Shown here piece after piece: positions 1 through 9,726 of a DNA stretch of 64,000 nucleotides. The notes beneath the pieces are model-generated. The model was given only the letters and a program-made list of their open reading frames with translations, had not been told where the DNA came from and did no database searches. The stretch's first letter is position 1. Every line of letters begins with the position of its first letter. Position numbers and translations under genes: made by a program. This DNA is from Loripinus fragilis (Eukaryota > Mollusca > Bivalvia > Lucinida > Lucinidae), in the NCBI GenBank assembly GCA_964019695.1, contig OZ026515.1, positions 143,414,152 through 143,478,151 on the forward strand. Direction: 5' to 3'.

Positions 1-366
1 TTTCAGTACATAAATGCTGGTTTAATAAGGGGTTTAATAATTTAGATTAGATTAATAAGAAATCAAGATTTTATTTGCAATTTATTACTCTGGGATTTGT
101 TTGAGTATTACTACATGGGTCTCGTAGTGAGAACATGTGACTAGCTCGAACATTGAAATTTGTATATATGAATGTTAAATAAAAAGTACTTTACTGAAAA
201 CGAATGGCAAATGCGCTGACCCGAGTGGAAGGAAGCGCAGTCCGGTCAGTACCTTTGTTGTTCGCATGCAACGACTTCATTTTTGCTAATGACGAGGATT
301 TTAGCTGTTGCTCGTCGTAGAGTGCCTTTGGATAATTAAACTTAATAAAACCATAATTAGCTGTCC
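1..366. other. No recognised feature
   Basis: AT-rich DNA. I see no coding frame with family similarity and no clear repeat boundary before the hairpin element that starts near 367. Confidence 0.5.
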
Positions 367-600
367 AAACATGTTGTGAGTACTCCAAAGAGCCGTCCCG
401 CATTGAGGCGGCTCTATGAGCACAGGAGCTTGAGGTTCGGTCCTTGAATCACCCATGTGGCCTCAAAGCCAAAAGCTCACAATGTCATTACGTAGTGACA
501 CCATGAGCTTTTGGTTTTGAGGCTGTATGGGTGATGTAGGGACCGAGCTTCAAGCTCCTGTGCTATGAGTATCCTATTCGTGCTTTGAACTGATGGATAC
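367..600. repeat. Short hairpin element (family H), copy 1, split by a MITE
   Basis: The core is an inverted repeat, GAGCCGTC...GAGGCGGCTC, flanked by ACATGTTGTGAGTACTCC on the left and a degenerate TATCC...GCTTT on the right. The right part is displaced by the nested element at 421-562. Related hairpins with the same flanks are at 685-755, 868-945, 46488-46565, 46668-46735 and 57521-57596. The best preserved is 57521-57596, with core GAACTGTCTCATTGAGACGG. No coding capacity. Confidence 0.6.
421..562. mobile_element. 142-bp foldback MITE nested in the hairpin element
   Basis: Both halves form a long imperfect palindrome beginning CACAGGAGCTTGA and ending TCAAGCTCCTGTG. The direct repeat CTATGAG abuts it on both sides (414-420 and 563-569) and is the presumed target-site duplication. 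Removing the element restores a typical family H hairpin, so the insertion post-dates it. A 7-8 bp duplication fits a hAT-type mobiliser, but the terminal bases do not identify a family. Confidence 0.75.
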
Positions 601-684
601 GCTTTCTGTCACTCTGCAAAATGCGACTCCATTTTACAAATAAGAGGGTAATCTTGATTTAAATTTGCAATTTTCAAACTTAAT

Positions 685-755
685 CACATGCTATGGCGAC
701 TCAGGAGGGTCGCTCCAATGTGAGACGGTTCTAATGAGTATCCAAAGCATGTTTT
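685..755. repeat. Hairpin element family H, copy 2
   Basis: Degenerate copy with GGGTCGCTCC, a short loop, GAGACGGTTC, then ATGAGTATCCAAAGCATGTT as in the other copies. Confidence 0.5.
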
Positions 756-867
756 AAATGATGAATTGATGTTATGTCATTCATTTAATTAAGCCTCGGG
801 ATAAGTAAAAAAAAAAAAATAATAATAATACTAAGAAATAAAAATAAAATTCTGTAGTTCTTAACCA

Positions 868-945
868 AACACATGTTGTGAGGACCAAGTGGAACCGACT
901 CAAGATGAGATGATCCTATTGAGTGCTCATAAAAATGTTTGGACT
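868..945. repeat. Hairpin element family H, copy 3
   Basis: Starts ACACATGTTGTGAGGACC and contains GGAACCGACTC facing a decayed arm, then GAGTGCTCATAAAAATGTTT. The family end sequences are recognisable; the central palindrome is eroded. Confidence 0.45.
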
Positions 946-1289
946 AATGGTATAGAAAGCGAACGCAATGTCCCGTAAAAGAAAAGAAAAAAGAAAAGTT
1001 TATACATTTGTATATCTTAGTTAAAAATCTCGTAAAGTGGATGCTTTGTTTACTTCTCGGTTAAAATCTTTAAATTTCGTTTCGTTAAGGTTAAACTTAT
1101 AGGTATTCAAAGTGGCACAGTCAAAGTTAAGTCACATTCTGACTAGACCTATCAGAACCTCGGTGGAACGGATGGGACTAGGCCAAGAATGTGACAGTAA
1201 GCGTCTCAATGATTGCAAACGACAGGGCGCAGATCAGCCAAGCACACGTGCAGGATGGCATGTACCTCTGTTGTTTACTACTGTGAAAT
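946..1289. other. Unassigned; one imperfect hairpin
   Basis: Nothing coding is seen. At 1128-1194 GTCACATTCT pairs with AGAATGTGAC across a 45-bp loop, possibly a small foldback relic. Confidence 0.35.
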
Positions 1290-1432
1290 AAACTACGGGT
1301 TCTCAAACATTTTGTAGATGTACATAACTATTTTGTCTTTGTTTTTTGTACGTTTTCGTCTGTATGTTGTATATGTGTTCGCATTGTGCTCTCCATATCT
1401 GGAGGATAATAAAGTATCTATCTGTTTTAGTC
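1290..1432 (+). repeat. Possible LINE 3' tail
   Basis: T/G-rich sequence ending GGATAATAAAGTATCTATCT, which looks like the AATAAA plus short tandem tail of a non-LTR retrotransposon 3' UTR. A comparable tail is at 15408-15543. No reverse-transcriptase coding is attached. Confidence 0.35.
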
Positions 1433-1779
1433 CACACTGAGTCTACGAGGAGATACAATTAAAGCATCTTTATATTTTCAATTAAAGTGATACTTTTCGA
1501 ATTATAAAAGTGTACTATAAATAAGGGGTTGTTGTAATATTCTGTGATTTAAACTTATGAAAACTGCAAAACCGATAAAATTGACATTAAAATATACATA
1601 AACGTAACACGCTGTATGGTATCATGAATCCCATACCTTGAGACCATGTTCAACAAAAAAATACTAGCCTCTTCATAGCACGATTAATTTTGTCATCACA
1701 TGACTTTGAAACACGGTTCGAATGTGCATGCAAAAATGAACATGGATGGCCGTTTAAATCCATGCACATAATTACACGA
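1433..1779. other. No recognised feature
   Basis: AT-rich. I see neither coding sequence nor a repeat boundary. Confidence 0.4.
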
Positions 1780-2330
1780 CAATAGTACAGTCAGCGTACC
1801 GACTCCTTGCGACTTTCGCAAGGTCATCGTACGGGTATCGTTCGACTTATATAGGGAGGTCTTGAAGATAACACGATGACTGCACGATAACCTTGTGTTA
1901 CGATATCCGCAAGGTCTCTGTAAGGTTTTGTTCTAGTTTGTCGCTGAAAGAAATCGCAAGGTGGTCGTAAGCGGCAATGTAAACACATACGTCGTAGCTT
2001 ATAGCCGCCTACGATGTCGAAAAAATCGTAGGGAAAATCGTAGACAAATAAATCATTCGACGACCGTGGCAAATGTAACCGAGGCATAATGTTTGCAATT
2101 TCATCGGGCGAACATCGTGCGAGTGTCTCGCGAATGTCCTGCAACATGTGTGCGAACTGGAGGTCGAGTTCGCCAATGATTCGTGCGATAATCGTACGAC
2201 ATTCATGCGACTGTCGGAAATATGTCGTAATCACCCATTCGGTGTGACCGCAATGTGAAAAGGGTTGCAATGCCGTATTTCTGTCGCAAATACGTGTCTC
2301 AAAATTAGTCTCGAATTAGTCGCCAATTGC
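1780..2330. repeat. CpG-rich block of iterated words (degenerate repeat)
   Basis: This 550-bp block is much richer in CG than its surroundings and is built from recurring short words such as TCGTACG, CGCAAGGT, GTCGTA and GTGCGA on both strands. A 148-codon minus-strand reading frame crosses it (1824-2270), but it shows no recognisable domain and probably results from the CG-rich composition. The style resembles the interior of the TIR element at 48917-50380, so it may be the core of a non-autonomous DNA transposon. Confidence 0.4.
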
Positions 2331-3290
2331 TCACATCCCAGTTAGATACTGGCCTTATGTTGTTTTTGGGGTTTTTGTTTTGCACTTTTTCATTAGTTTT
2401 AAATATGATTTTCACGTTGACGCTGAAAGAATGATAGTAGTTAAAACGCGAGAAATGTACGAAATATCTGCATCGATGGTTTAAAAAAAATAGTAAATAT
2501 TTTGCACGATACCTCTTCCGTAGTGAAGAATTGCCGATATTTGTAGGTTACAGTCAACTAAACTAATATCGATCAACTAAACTAATATTTGTAGGTTACA
2601 GTCAACTAAATTCTACTATTGTTTTAGATTTTTTACACCAGGCATGTATAACACTAGCTATATAAATATGCAGCATTTGGGCGCAGGGCATATTTTTCTT
2701 CGTTCTGACTGGAGTTTTCACGATATTCCAGCAATCCTGTACCCTAGAAGCATCACTACAGAACCGTTTGAATAGCATAGGTTCCTTAAGCCAAACGATT
2801 TACAGAGCTAAGCTGACCAAAAACATAACAATGTATAAACACCCACTCATCTTTTCTTTTCAATTTCTTTATTAAAAATTCTCACGTTACTCATATCAAA
2901 TATGTCTTCTGTCACTTCGTCGTATACCATTTTTAAAGATATTTCTTGTTCAGCATTCAGTTATAAATGAACAAAAAAACGGACAGAGACAGTATCCTCT
3001 TCACCCCAGTAGGGGACTTATACTGAAACAATTGAGCCTCTTCCCATCCTTTCGGTATTCTCTGTGCTTTGCTTTTCACATTTTGGGAATTTGACATTTT
3101 AGAGTTTTGTTCGTTAATACAAATTTTACTTAAGTTATAATATAGTTGTCTCTTTAATTGGTCACTTTTGTAGCATATTAGTTTAATACGCGTTGACAAC
3201 AGCAGAACCACAGCCGCAATGGTGCTGAAATATAGTTCACTGACAAAATATAATGTGCCTTAAGGGAATAAACATATTTAAATGTTTAGA
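2331..3290. other. No recognised feature
   Basis: AT-rich DNA with a short local duplication near 2545-2610 (ATTTGTAGGTTACAGTCAAC occurs twice). No supported gene. Confidence 0.4.
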
Positions 3291-3324
3291 CCATGCATGA
3301 ATCCAGACGAAGGACAAAAATGTA

Positions 3325-3545
3325 GTGTTTAGCAATACTGGTCCGGATCCCCTGCAAAATCACGAAGCTGCCAAGCCAGCATTCAATGTTGGGCCATCAT
3401 CGACACGCTGGCGGGCTGATGATAGCCCGCTTTGACCCGCTTATAGTGGTATTTGGATCCTTTCTCCACTCATCAACTAAATAAAGAAAACGTCATAGTT
3501 GATGGGACCCCCTCTGACAAAACTTTCTGGATCCGCGCATGTAGA
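3325..3545 (-). repeat. GGATCC-ended repeat, copy 1
   Basis: Matches 12640-12930 in opposite orientation: shared blocks include GCCAGCATTCAATGTTGGG, GCTGGCGGGCTGATGAT and CTGGATCCGCGCATG at one end. Such ends (GCGCGGATCC) also bound the elements at 5397-5748 and 41640-41850. Non-coding; probably a short non-autonomous DNA transposon. Confidence 0.6.
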
Positions 3546-4299
3546 CATTATTACAGAAAATAAATATAGAAATGCAAGCACCCAGTTAAGAATCTCATCA
3601 CATGACCTGGCCATTGAACGAGGTATGTGCCAAAACATAGATCGAAAGGGAAATAAATGAATTTTCTGTAGAGGCAAAAAGTGAAAATCACTTTTATTGG
3701 TTTGCCCGCTCTACAGAGAAATGCTTGTAAAAGCCCTGCCAGTAAAACAGCTTACTTAACCCTCAGATATTCTCATTGCCAAAGTACCTGCCGTCCAGCC
3801 CACATAACACCAAACTTATTTTTGTTTGGCTAAAACATGCTGTGATTTGATAGAGTGCAGTATACCCCATAGCAATGACGACGTGCAAATCAACACGGCA
3901 ATATCTATTGCTCGAATCTATATAAAATTTTGTGTGTTGCTCACGTCTGTAAAGCCGCCTTAGAACTGATTTTACACGACACTTCGTTTGCTAATACCTT
4001 CTTATTCTCAGTCCGTGCATGACGACTGACTGAGTAATAATATACTGCACAACCTTTGTAAATGCTAGTACAGCCAAGACAAATATTCTTCTCTATTCGA
4101 TGAAACGAGCAGAATGTTAAATATTTCTACAGAAAATACCTAAACCCTTCATGGGACCACTGTATTGCACTCTGTAGGAAAGTCATAATCACCTCATAAA
4201 GATTAGCCTTTAATCTTTCTGGAATAGCCCTCAGGCAGTTGTGCTACTTTTATTGTCTAAGAATTTACCCCTTTAATGATGAAATAAAAGTATTAATCG
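3546..4299. other. No recognised feature
   Basis: No gene, RNA or clear repeat seen. Confidence 0.4.
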
Positions 4300-4366
4300 G
4301 CTTATGGTTCACTGTCTAGCTACGCCCCAACTGGTTCCTATCTCCGTTAGCTTTACAAGAGACCAG
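4300..4366 (-). repeat. Left half of a split foldback repeat (family R)
   Basis: Aligns with the reverse complement of 11641-11780 up to AAGAGAC. The matching right half resumes at 7620 (GACATTGCATACCACGTGG). The two halves were separated by the 4365-7621 insertion. Confidence 0.75.
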
Positions 4367-4547
4367 GGCCCGGAATTACAATGCCTCCTTAAAGTTAAGG
4401 TAGACTTAAATTGACGATCTTACTTAAATTTCACGAAAAGTGCATTACAATTATTTTCCCTATCTTAAAGGTCTCCTTATCTCGACAAAATACTTAAATA
4501 TTTAAGGTAGCAGCGAGGCTACCTTAAATTTAAGATTTAACTTTTTG

Positions 4548-4576
4548 ACGGGTTGCGAGTTCGAACCCCGTCACAG
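4548..4576 (+). repeat. Truncated tRNA-like B-box module with T-run
   Basis: GAGTTCGAACCCCGT is a Pol III B-box-like sequence, followed by an eight-T run at 4587-4594. No A box is visible because the MITE arm adjoins on the left. It faces the tRNA-like module at 5157-5236. Confidence 0.45.
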
Positions 4577-4630
4577 TTCCATGTTATTTTTTTTATTTTA
4601 TTTTTTTATCAATTATTTATTGTGACGTGG

Positions 4631-4850
4631 CATGTGATTTCCAACAATGAGGCATTTTTCACAAGTGTAGACTCAGACGAGCCTGTGCAGTCGCCTTTAA
4701 AGCTTAGACAGTCAAAATGCTGTTTGGGCAGTAGCTAAATATTCATAGAATATTCAAACGACTAGCAAAGGCTCTGATCAAATTGCGCGTATGCGCAGGC
4801 TGATCTGAGGCTCTGCTCGTCGCACATACCACATTGTTAGGAATCTCATG
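4631..4850. mobile_element. About 220-bp MITE family G, copy 1
   Basis: Ends CATGTGATTTCCAACAATG and CATTGTTAGGAATCTCATG are inverted repeats. The interior carries CAAAGGCTCTGATCA and GTAGACTCAGACGAGCC, shared with copies at 13187-13405, 16617-16815 and 53342-53569. Non-coding. Confidence 0.75.
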
Positions 4851-5156
4851 TAGCGGCTCATTTAAAGATATCGTAATTCTAGCATTTCCAAACCATTTGG
4901 GTTGCTTAATATCGCTTTACTTGATTATGTCGATTCCTGATCTTTGAACCCTTACTTACTTTATTGACAGGAAACAATGCGTACCCTATTGAGTTGATGC
5001 ATTCAGTGGCATCTCGCATATGCGTTTTCGTGTTTGATAATGTCCCATTTGATGGAAACTTTGCATAAATGTTAAAACTGTTTTCCAATAATGCTTAAAG
5101 GACACGTGTGAAAATATGATACAATAAAAATGAAGAAAAAGAAATAAAAGCATTGG

Positions 5157-5236
5157 TGGGATTCGAACCCTGCGCATAATGGAAAAATAAATGTATGTTC
5201 TGCTGCCATCGACTCTATCTTCTGAGCTATACAATA
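5157..5236 (-). repeat. tRNA-like module, minus strand
   Basis: On the minus strand an A-box-like TAGCTCAGAAGATAGAGTC is followed about 40 nt later by a B-box GGGTTCGAATCCC, then T-rich sequence. The arms do not obviously close into an acceptor stem and the anticodon region is abnormal, so this is not called as a functional tRNA gene. It converges with the partial module at 4548. Confidence 0.5.
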
Positions 5237-5396
5237 TGATATCAAACAGTTTTCAAAACTACACCTGACTGCTGAATATGCCAGCCTACTGTTTTGATTT
5301 CAATGTTGACAAACAAGCAAATGTAAACATGGTCATTAGATCTTGGCAGCACTATAGAAGGTTTTATCGTTTCTATAGCACCACGATAACGTATAT

Positions 5397-5748
5397 TCAC
5401 GCGCGGATCCAGGAAATTTTCGTCGGGTTTGGCGGTGGATGGGGGTCCAAGCCCGACTAATTTAAAAAAGCTCTTACGTTGTTGTTTTTTTCTTCCTTTT
5501 TTGTAAGTCCTCCGCTTATTTTGCTAAGGGAGTCCAGTGATCATGACTTTTACAAAGAAAACTATCATTAAACTATAGCTTTCCGATATTCCATGGAGAA
5601 GGGCGCTCTAATTTTTCCAGGGGGTCCAACTTTTCCCAGGTGGAGGGGGTCCAATTGCATATTTCTATATAAACCTATAGAATTTGTGATTTTCCAGGGG
5701 TCTGGGCCAGACCCCTGCCCCCTCCTCTGGATCCGCGCGTGGCATCGT
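5397..5748. mobile_element. GGATCC-ended element, copy 2 (intact ends)
   Basis: Begins CACGCGCGGATCCAG and ends CTGGATCCGCGCGTGG, a perfect short inverted repeat about 350 bp apart. The interior has GGGGTCC-rich segments next to both ends. Non-coding; class II non-autonomous by structure. Confidence 0.65.
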
Positions 5749-6639
5749 TAACTGGGTTCGTCCACACAAGACTTAGCATGACACTCACTCCATTGATGCA
5801 AGTTATGTGCGGTTGTTGTAAACAGCGACAGGATCCTACTGTTTAGTGATTGGAGATACGCTTGGGGTATCAAATTTGTCAAGTAGTGCACCGTGTATCA
5901 AAGGCGTTTTGTGCAATGGGATCTTGTATTATTCCCAACGTCGGATGTGAAGGGAGTCTCAACAATGTTGCTAGCACATATAAAATACCGAATTACCCAC
6001 ATGCTTTGTCCCACACTGTATGCGGCGATCACAAATGAACTGAATTGCTAGAAACGCTGTTTTGTATTTAAAAAATGCGTATCGCTGCCTATCTGGTATG
6101 ATTTTTTAGTATAAAGGTTGAAGGGTTCACCACATCAAGACGTCTGCGAGTATTCTATAACTACCCCCCCCCCCCCCCCCCCTGTTAAGCATATGAACAA
6201 ACTAGAGGATCTGAAGGTCCTGTAGCGCTTACCTGATCTCATTGATTAAATTAAAATAGGTCAAGGTCAACCTAGGCTTATTATTGAAACATATTTTGTT
6301 TTACCATATATGGTAGTGTTTTTTTTTCATTTGGAATTATCACGTATGCATTGTAGCGCGTTGTGGCTCAATTGGCGCCTTTAAATTAAAAAAAAACTAG
6401 CTTAGTATCTGATAATCAGCCAATTTCTGGCTTGCCATTGGGAATTTATGTGTCCAAAATGAGTACATGTACGCTATGTAAGTCATAAGTTATGACTCGG
6501 CAGGGCTCGCGAAATAGATGGGTAACCGGGTGCCACTTTGGCAGAGATATTTGTAGCTTATAGCATGGCATCAATGTTGTACAGCTCAAGTCGGATGAAA
6601 ATCCCGAATTAACGTAGATCTCGAAGTCTCACAAATTAC
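5749..6639. other. Unassigned; C-tract
   Basis: No gene seen. A run of about 18 C lies at 6165-6182. A fragment near 6363 (TGTGGCTCAATTGGCGCC) resembles an isolated A box without a B box. Confidence 0.35.
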
Positions 6640-6850
6640 TGATGTTGCTTGGGAGCGCTGTGCCTTAGTGGTAGAGTGCTTTACTCGAGACCGAGGGGCC
6701 GCGGATTCGATCATAACCGGCGTAACTGCGTTGTGTCATTGAGCAAGAACATTATTCCTAGCTTAGTACTAGTTCAACCCAGGAAGCCTCGTCCCTTTAT
6801 AACTGAAAGATTGTTGATGGGACGTAAATAATCAAATCAATCAAACAAAC
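6640..6850 (+). mobile_element. tRNA-derived SINE (family S1), copy 1
   Basis: The head has an A box (CTTAGTGGTAGAGTGC) and B box (GGATTCGATC). The body contains TTGTGTCATTGAGCAAGA and GGTTCAACCCAGGAAG-like sequence; the 3' end reads GGACGTAAATAATCAAATCA followed by an AAACAAAC tail. Sister copies are at 24903-25078, 29985-30185 and, truncated, 22563-22620. Confidence 0.8.
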
Positions 6851-7469
6851 AAAACTGATATTGTACTGTTTACCTTAACTTTAAACATTCGTATGAGCAA
6901 ACTGCAACCGAGCCAGCACGATGTTATGGTACTTAGCGCATAGGCGAGCAACCATGGATTGCTCAAGGATCCACATAACCTGCCAAATCCACCTCAACTT
7001 AAAATATGCACGCGTGTGATGGTTCAGAAAAAAGGATAAAAAACTTAACCCCCACTGGATAGCTGATCATGCATCATTTATGTTAGGTTATACGGATGGG
7101 ATAAGCAACACAGTATCATTGGTTAGCCCATAAATAGTCTACAACGAGCTAGATGCATGTTAACTGCCCCCACAAACACACAAAAAACATGATCATCGCG
7201 AACGAGTTCGTGTGTACTCCCCCCTATCCCCCCGCCGCAGATCACCCCCACCTGCCCTCCCTCCCCGTCTCCACTAAAAGGACGCCTACACTCTTTTATC
7301 AAATGAAAAATATCAACTCAAGTAATTCTGCGTCGTGGGGCAGGAATTACTCTATTTTGTAGTTTTTTTTCGAGTCCGCTGATTAATTTACAGGACGCGC
7401 GAAACATTTGGGTCGCTTACAGTCATTAAAACTCTATATTTTTCGTAAGCCTTTCCGTCAAATTAACGA
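6851..7469. other. No recognised feature
   Basis: Contains a C-rich stretch near 7217-7270 but no supported gene. Confidence 0.35.
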
Positions 7470-7619
7470 TTTTAGCCGAGGATTTATACTCAAGTTAGGT
7501 TCACAAAAACGGTGCATTATAAATGCACATTTAAGATAGAATCTTACCTTTAAGAAATATTGGAGCTACGTTCGTAAAAGTCTACTTAACTTAAGGAGGC
7601 ATTGTAATTCCGGGCCCAG

Positions 7620-7665
7620 GACATTGCATACCACGTGGTGATACAGCGACCGAATAGCTGTTTAA
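7620..7665 (-). repeat. Right half of the split foldback repeat (family R)
   Basis: CATTGCATACCACGTGG followed by ATACAGCGACCGAATAGCTG matches the second half of the 11641-11780 repeat in reverse orientation. Confidence 0.7.
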
Positions 7666-7759
7666 TATAGCAGTACGAGGGCTGTTCTTTAATACTTGTC
7701 ATTTGGGTCTGAAATCAAGAACTGAAATTGAAAATTTGAAATATTTTGATTCATTACTT

Positions 7760-8772
7760 TAACGTATTCCCTTCGGTATTTATGCAAAGTTTCAGTCTTT
7801 TTATCCACATTCTAAAGGGATTTTCTTAGTCCTTTTTAGGTATACCTTTCAGACACTGGAACACTGCAGATCCCACAAAGCAACGACGCAAAAAAATCCT
7901 TCCAGCAAGCAGTTACTTCAACCGAGGAAACAGAAAATAATCATATGGGGTTAGTTCTGGTGAATAGGGGGGATGGGACAGCACTGTAAGCTTTTCCTGC
8001 TGCAAAAATTCCAGGACAATACCTCCTTTGTGTGAAGGAGCGTTGTCGTGGAGAAGTCTAATATTCTTAATTCCACTCTTTGGCCGGCGTTTACTATTGT
8101 ACCATTTAAGATTTTTTAGTACCTTGTCACGATTGAATTTACCTGTGACACCTCTACTCTTTGACACAGCAATCTGTATTGGAGGTCCTTGTGTTGAGAA
8201 GAAAATTACAGTTATTGATTTCTGAACTCTCATTGTCCTCCTGACAGTACATGGTCTCTTGGTACTTTTCGTTGCCCAAATTTTATTGTTAATTTTTCCC
8301 TGTGATTCTTAAAATTGAACCCAGGTTTCAGCACCTGTAACAGCATTAGCAAATGTTACACGTGCCCTCTTTTGGTCGTCTGACAACAAATGTGGTATCC
8401 AGTATGTAAAAATCTTTCTAGCATGAAGCCGTTTCTTCAGAATAAAATGCACTTTGGATATCGAAATGCCGGTTGCTTTAGCTAGCTCAGGAATGGTAAA
8501 GCGTGCGTCAGTGTTTGTTATTTTTTGAAGTGTCGCTTCGGCAGTTTTGTTGATTTTGCTCATTTTTCTTCCAGCTCTAGGGTTATCTTTCAGGCACTCA
8601 ACACCCTCCCAAAATTGCTGTGTCCACCTGGCAACAGTTCTATACTATATTGCATGGTCTCCATACAAAGCCCGAGTCTCTTTGAAAATGTTTTTGCAAT
8701 AATTCCAAGGTAACATCGATTCTTGATGTATGTCCGAATTTCTGTAGGATTTCCATCATATTTCTTATACAT
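7760..8772 (-). pseudogene. mariner transposase pseudogene (DD34D type)
   Basis: It would have catalysed cut-and-paste transposition of its own element in the nucleus. The frame opens near 8772 with a paired-type DNA-binding start. It then shifts frame near 8590-8563 and continues through the family block WIPHLLSDDQKRARV. The second catalytic Asp is in LLHDNAPSH and the third in LTPYDYFLF; exactly 34 residues separate them, which defines DD34D mariner. The first Asp, expected before ETW, is Ala (GAETW). There is a stop just after ETWVQF, another after FPRLK, and further stops in the C-terminal part, where IKRLKLCI matches the usual W..KCI ending. It is dead by frameshift, stops and loss of an active-site residue. 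Confidence 0.92.
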
Positions 8773-8953
8773 ATTTTACCACAGTGTCCAACGAGTACAT
8801 GTGTTCAAATCTAAATTTGGCGATGTAAGCCTGGTCGTACATGTACAAACTTGGCATCAGTGTGTAGGTATTAAACTGATGCTAATAAATGTGCATGAAT
8901 TATGTGGGTAACTATTGCAGAGCACTAGAAAAGAGGCCAATGACAAGTATTAA

Positions 8954-9318
8954 AGCTGCATAGTCTGTAACTTTTGATCTTCTAATTTTAAAAATAATGT
9001 TTTTATTTTTCAAGAACACAGTAAAATACTCAAATTCAGGTAATCATTTTTCCATTTTCGTAAATCTTAACAAGTTATCACCATCAAAACAACTGCATTT
9101 ATGTTAAAATCAACGGCCTAGAATTATTGGAGGGACGCAAATAATTACCAACAAGAGAAAAATACACCTATTTGATAAGATAATTCACTTTTCCATGCAG
9201 TTTTCATCTGTACTTAACATTTTTATTGTGAAAACATAGCTCAATTCAACTTTTACAATTGATTTAAAAAGAAAATAAAAAAATTCGAAAAATGTTCATA
9301 GTTACAGAGTATGCAGCT
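8954..9318. mobile_element. 365-bp TTAA-flanked MITE inside the mariner 3' end
   Basis: Begins AGCTGCATAGTCTGTAAC and ends with its inverted copy (one mismatch). TTAA is duplicated at 8950-8953 and 9319-9322. TTAA duplication is the hallmark of piggyBac-type transposases, so it is probably a piggyBac-mobilised non-autonomous element. It separates GTATTAA from AAGAAGG in the mariner end and is therefore younger than the mariner. Confidence 0.85.
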
Positions 9319-9337
9319 TTAAAGAAGGACCCTCGTA

Positions 9338-9726
9338 TATTTAGAGCACGTCGGTAAAGGTAGGTGTTCATCGTACCTGCAGGACAATGGTGGTGTAAAT
9401 AACTATACATCATGTCTCCTTGGCGTATTTAGAAACCTGTCCTTGGTTGTTTAATTAATGTAGCTAGTTGATGTTGTCATGGTTTGTGACGATGAATAAG
9501 TGTGTAAATTGGTTTCTCGTATGATGAGCAAAATGAATAAATTTCACCTTTATAAACTTGTTGATTTTCTGTGAACATCAGTGGCACGCGTTTGGATTAA
9601 ACAGTGTCTGAATGGACTAATAAATTTTGGTGCATTTTTTGGTGAAAGCTTCATACGCTTTTTATGATTTTACAAGGCTTTATACAATAAATATTGTATG
9701 CGAGTTGCTTTTAACTTTGCATTTTG
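9338..9726. other. No recognised feature
   Basis: AT-rich sequence leading into the tandem array; no gene seen. Confidence 0.4.

Larger units (their letters stand above)
4365..7621. mobile_element. About 3.25-kb composite insertion with CCGGGCCC inverted ends
   Basis: The left end reads CCAGGGCCCGGAATTACAAT and the reverse complement of the right end CCTGGGCCCGGAATTACAAT; both continue with TGCCTCCTTAA and further matching bases. The same ends bound a compact MITE at 15647-15915. The insertion interrupts a family R repeat, whose undivided relative at 11641-11780 shows the empty site. The inside is a patchwork: tRNA-like modules, a 220-bp MITE, a GGATCC element, a C-tract and a SINE. It could be one element fattened by later insertions or two MITEs bracketing older DNA; the empty site favours a single insertion. 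Confidence 0.65.
7676..9335 (-). mobile_element. mariner element, decayed and interrupted
   Basis: Terminal inverted repeats start CGAGGGCTGTTCTTTAA (left) and, in reverse complement, CGAGGGTCCTTCTTTAA (right), flanked by TA at 7674-7675 and 9336-9337 as expected for Tc1/mariner. After subtracting the nested 365-bp MITE and its TTAA copy the length is about 1.29 kb, normal for mariner. It carries a broken minus-strand transposase gene. Confidence 0.9.

Noticed and set aside
1824..2270. 148-codon minus-strand frame
   Set aside because: It lies in a CG-word repeat block, with no domain, no splice context and an overlapping frame of similar quality.
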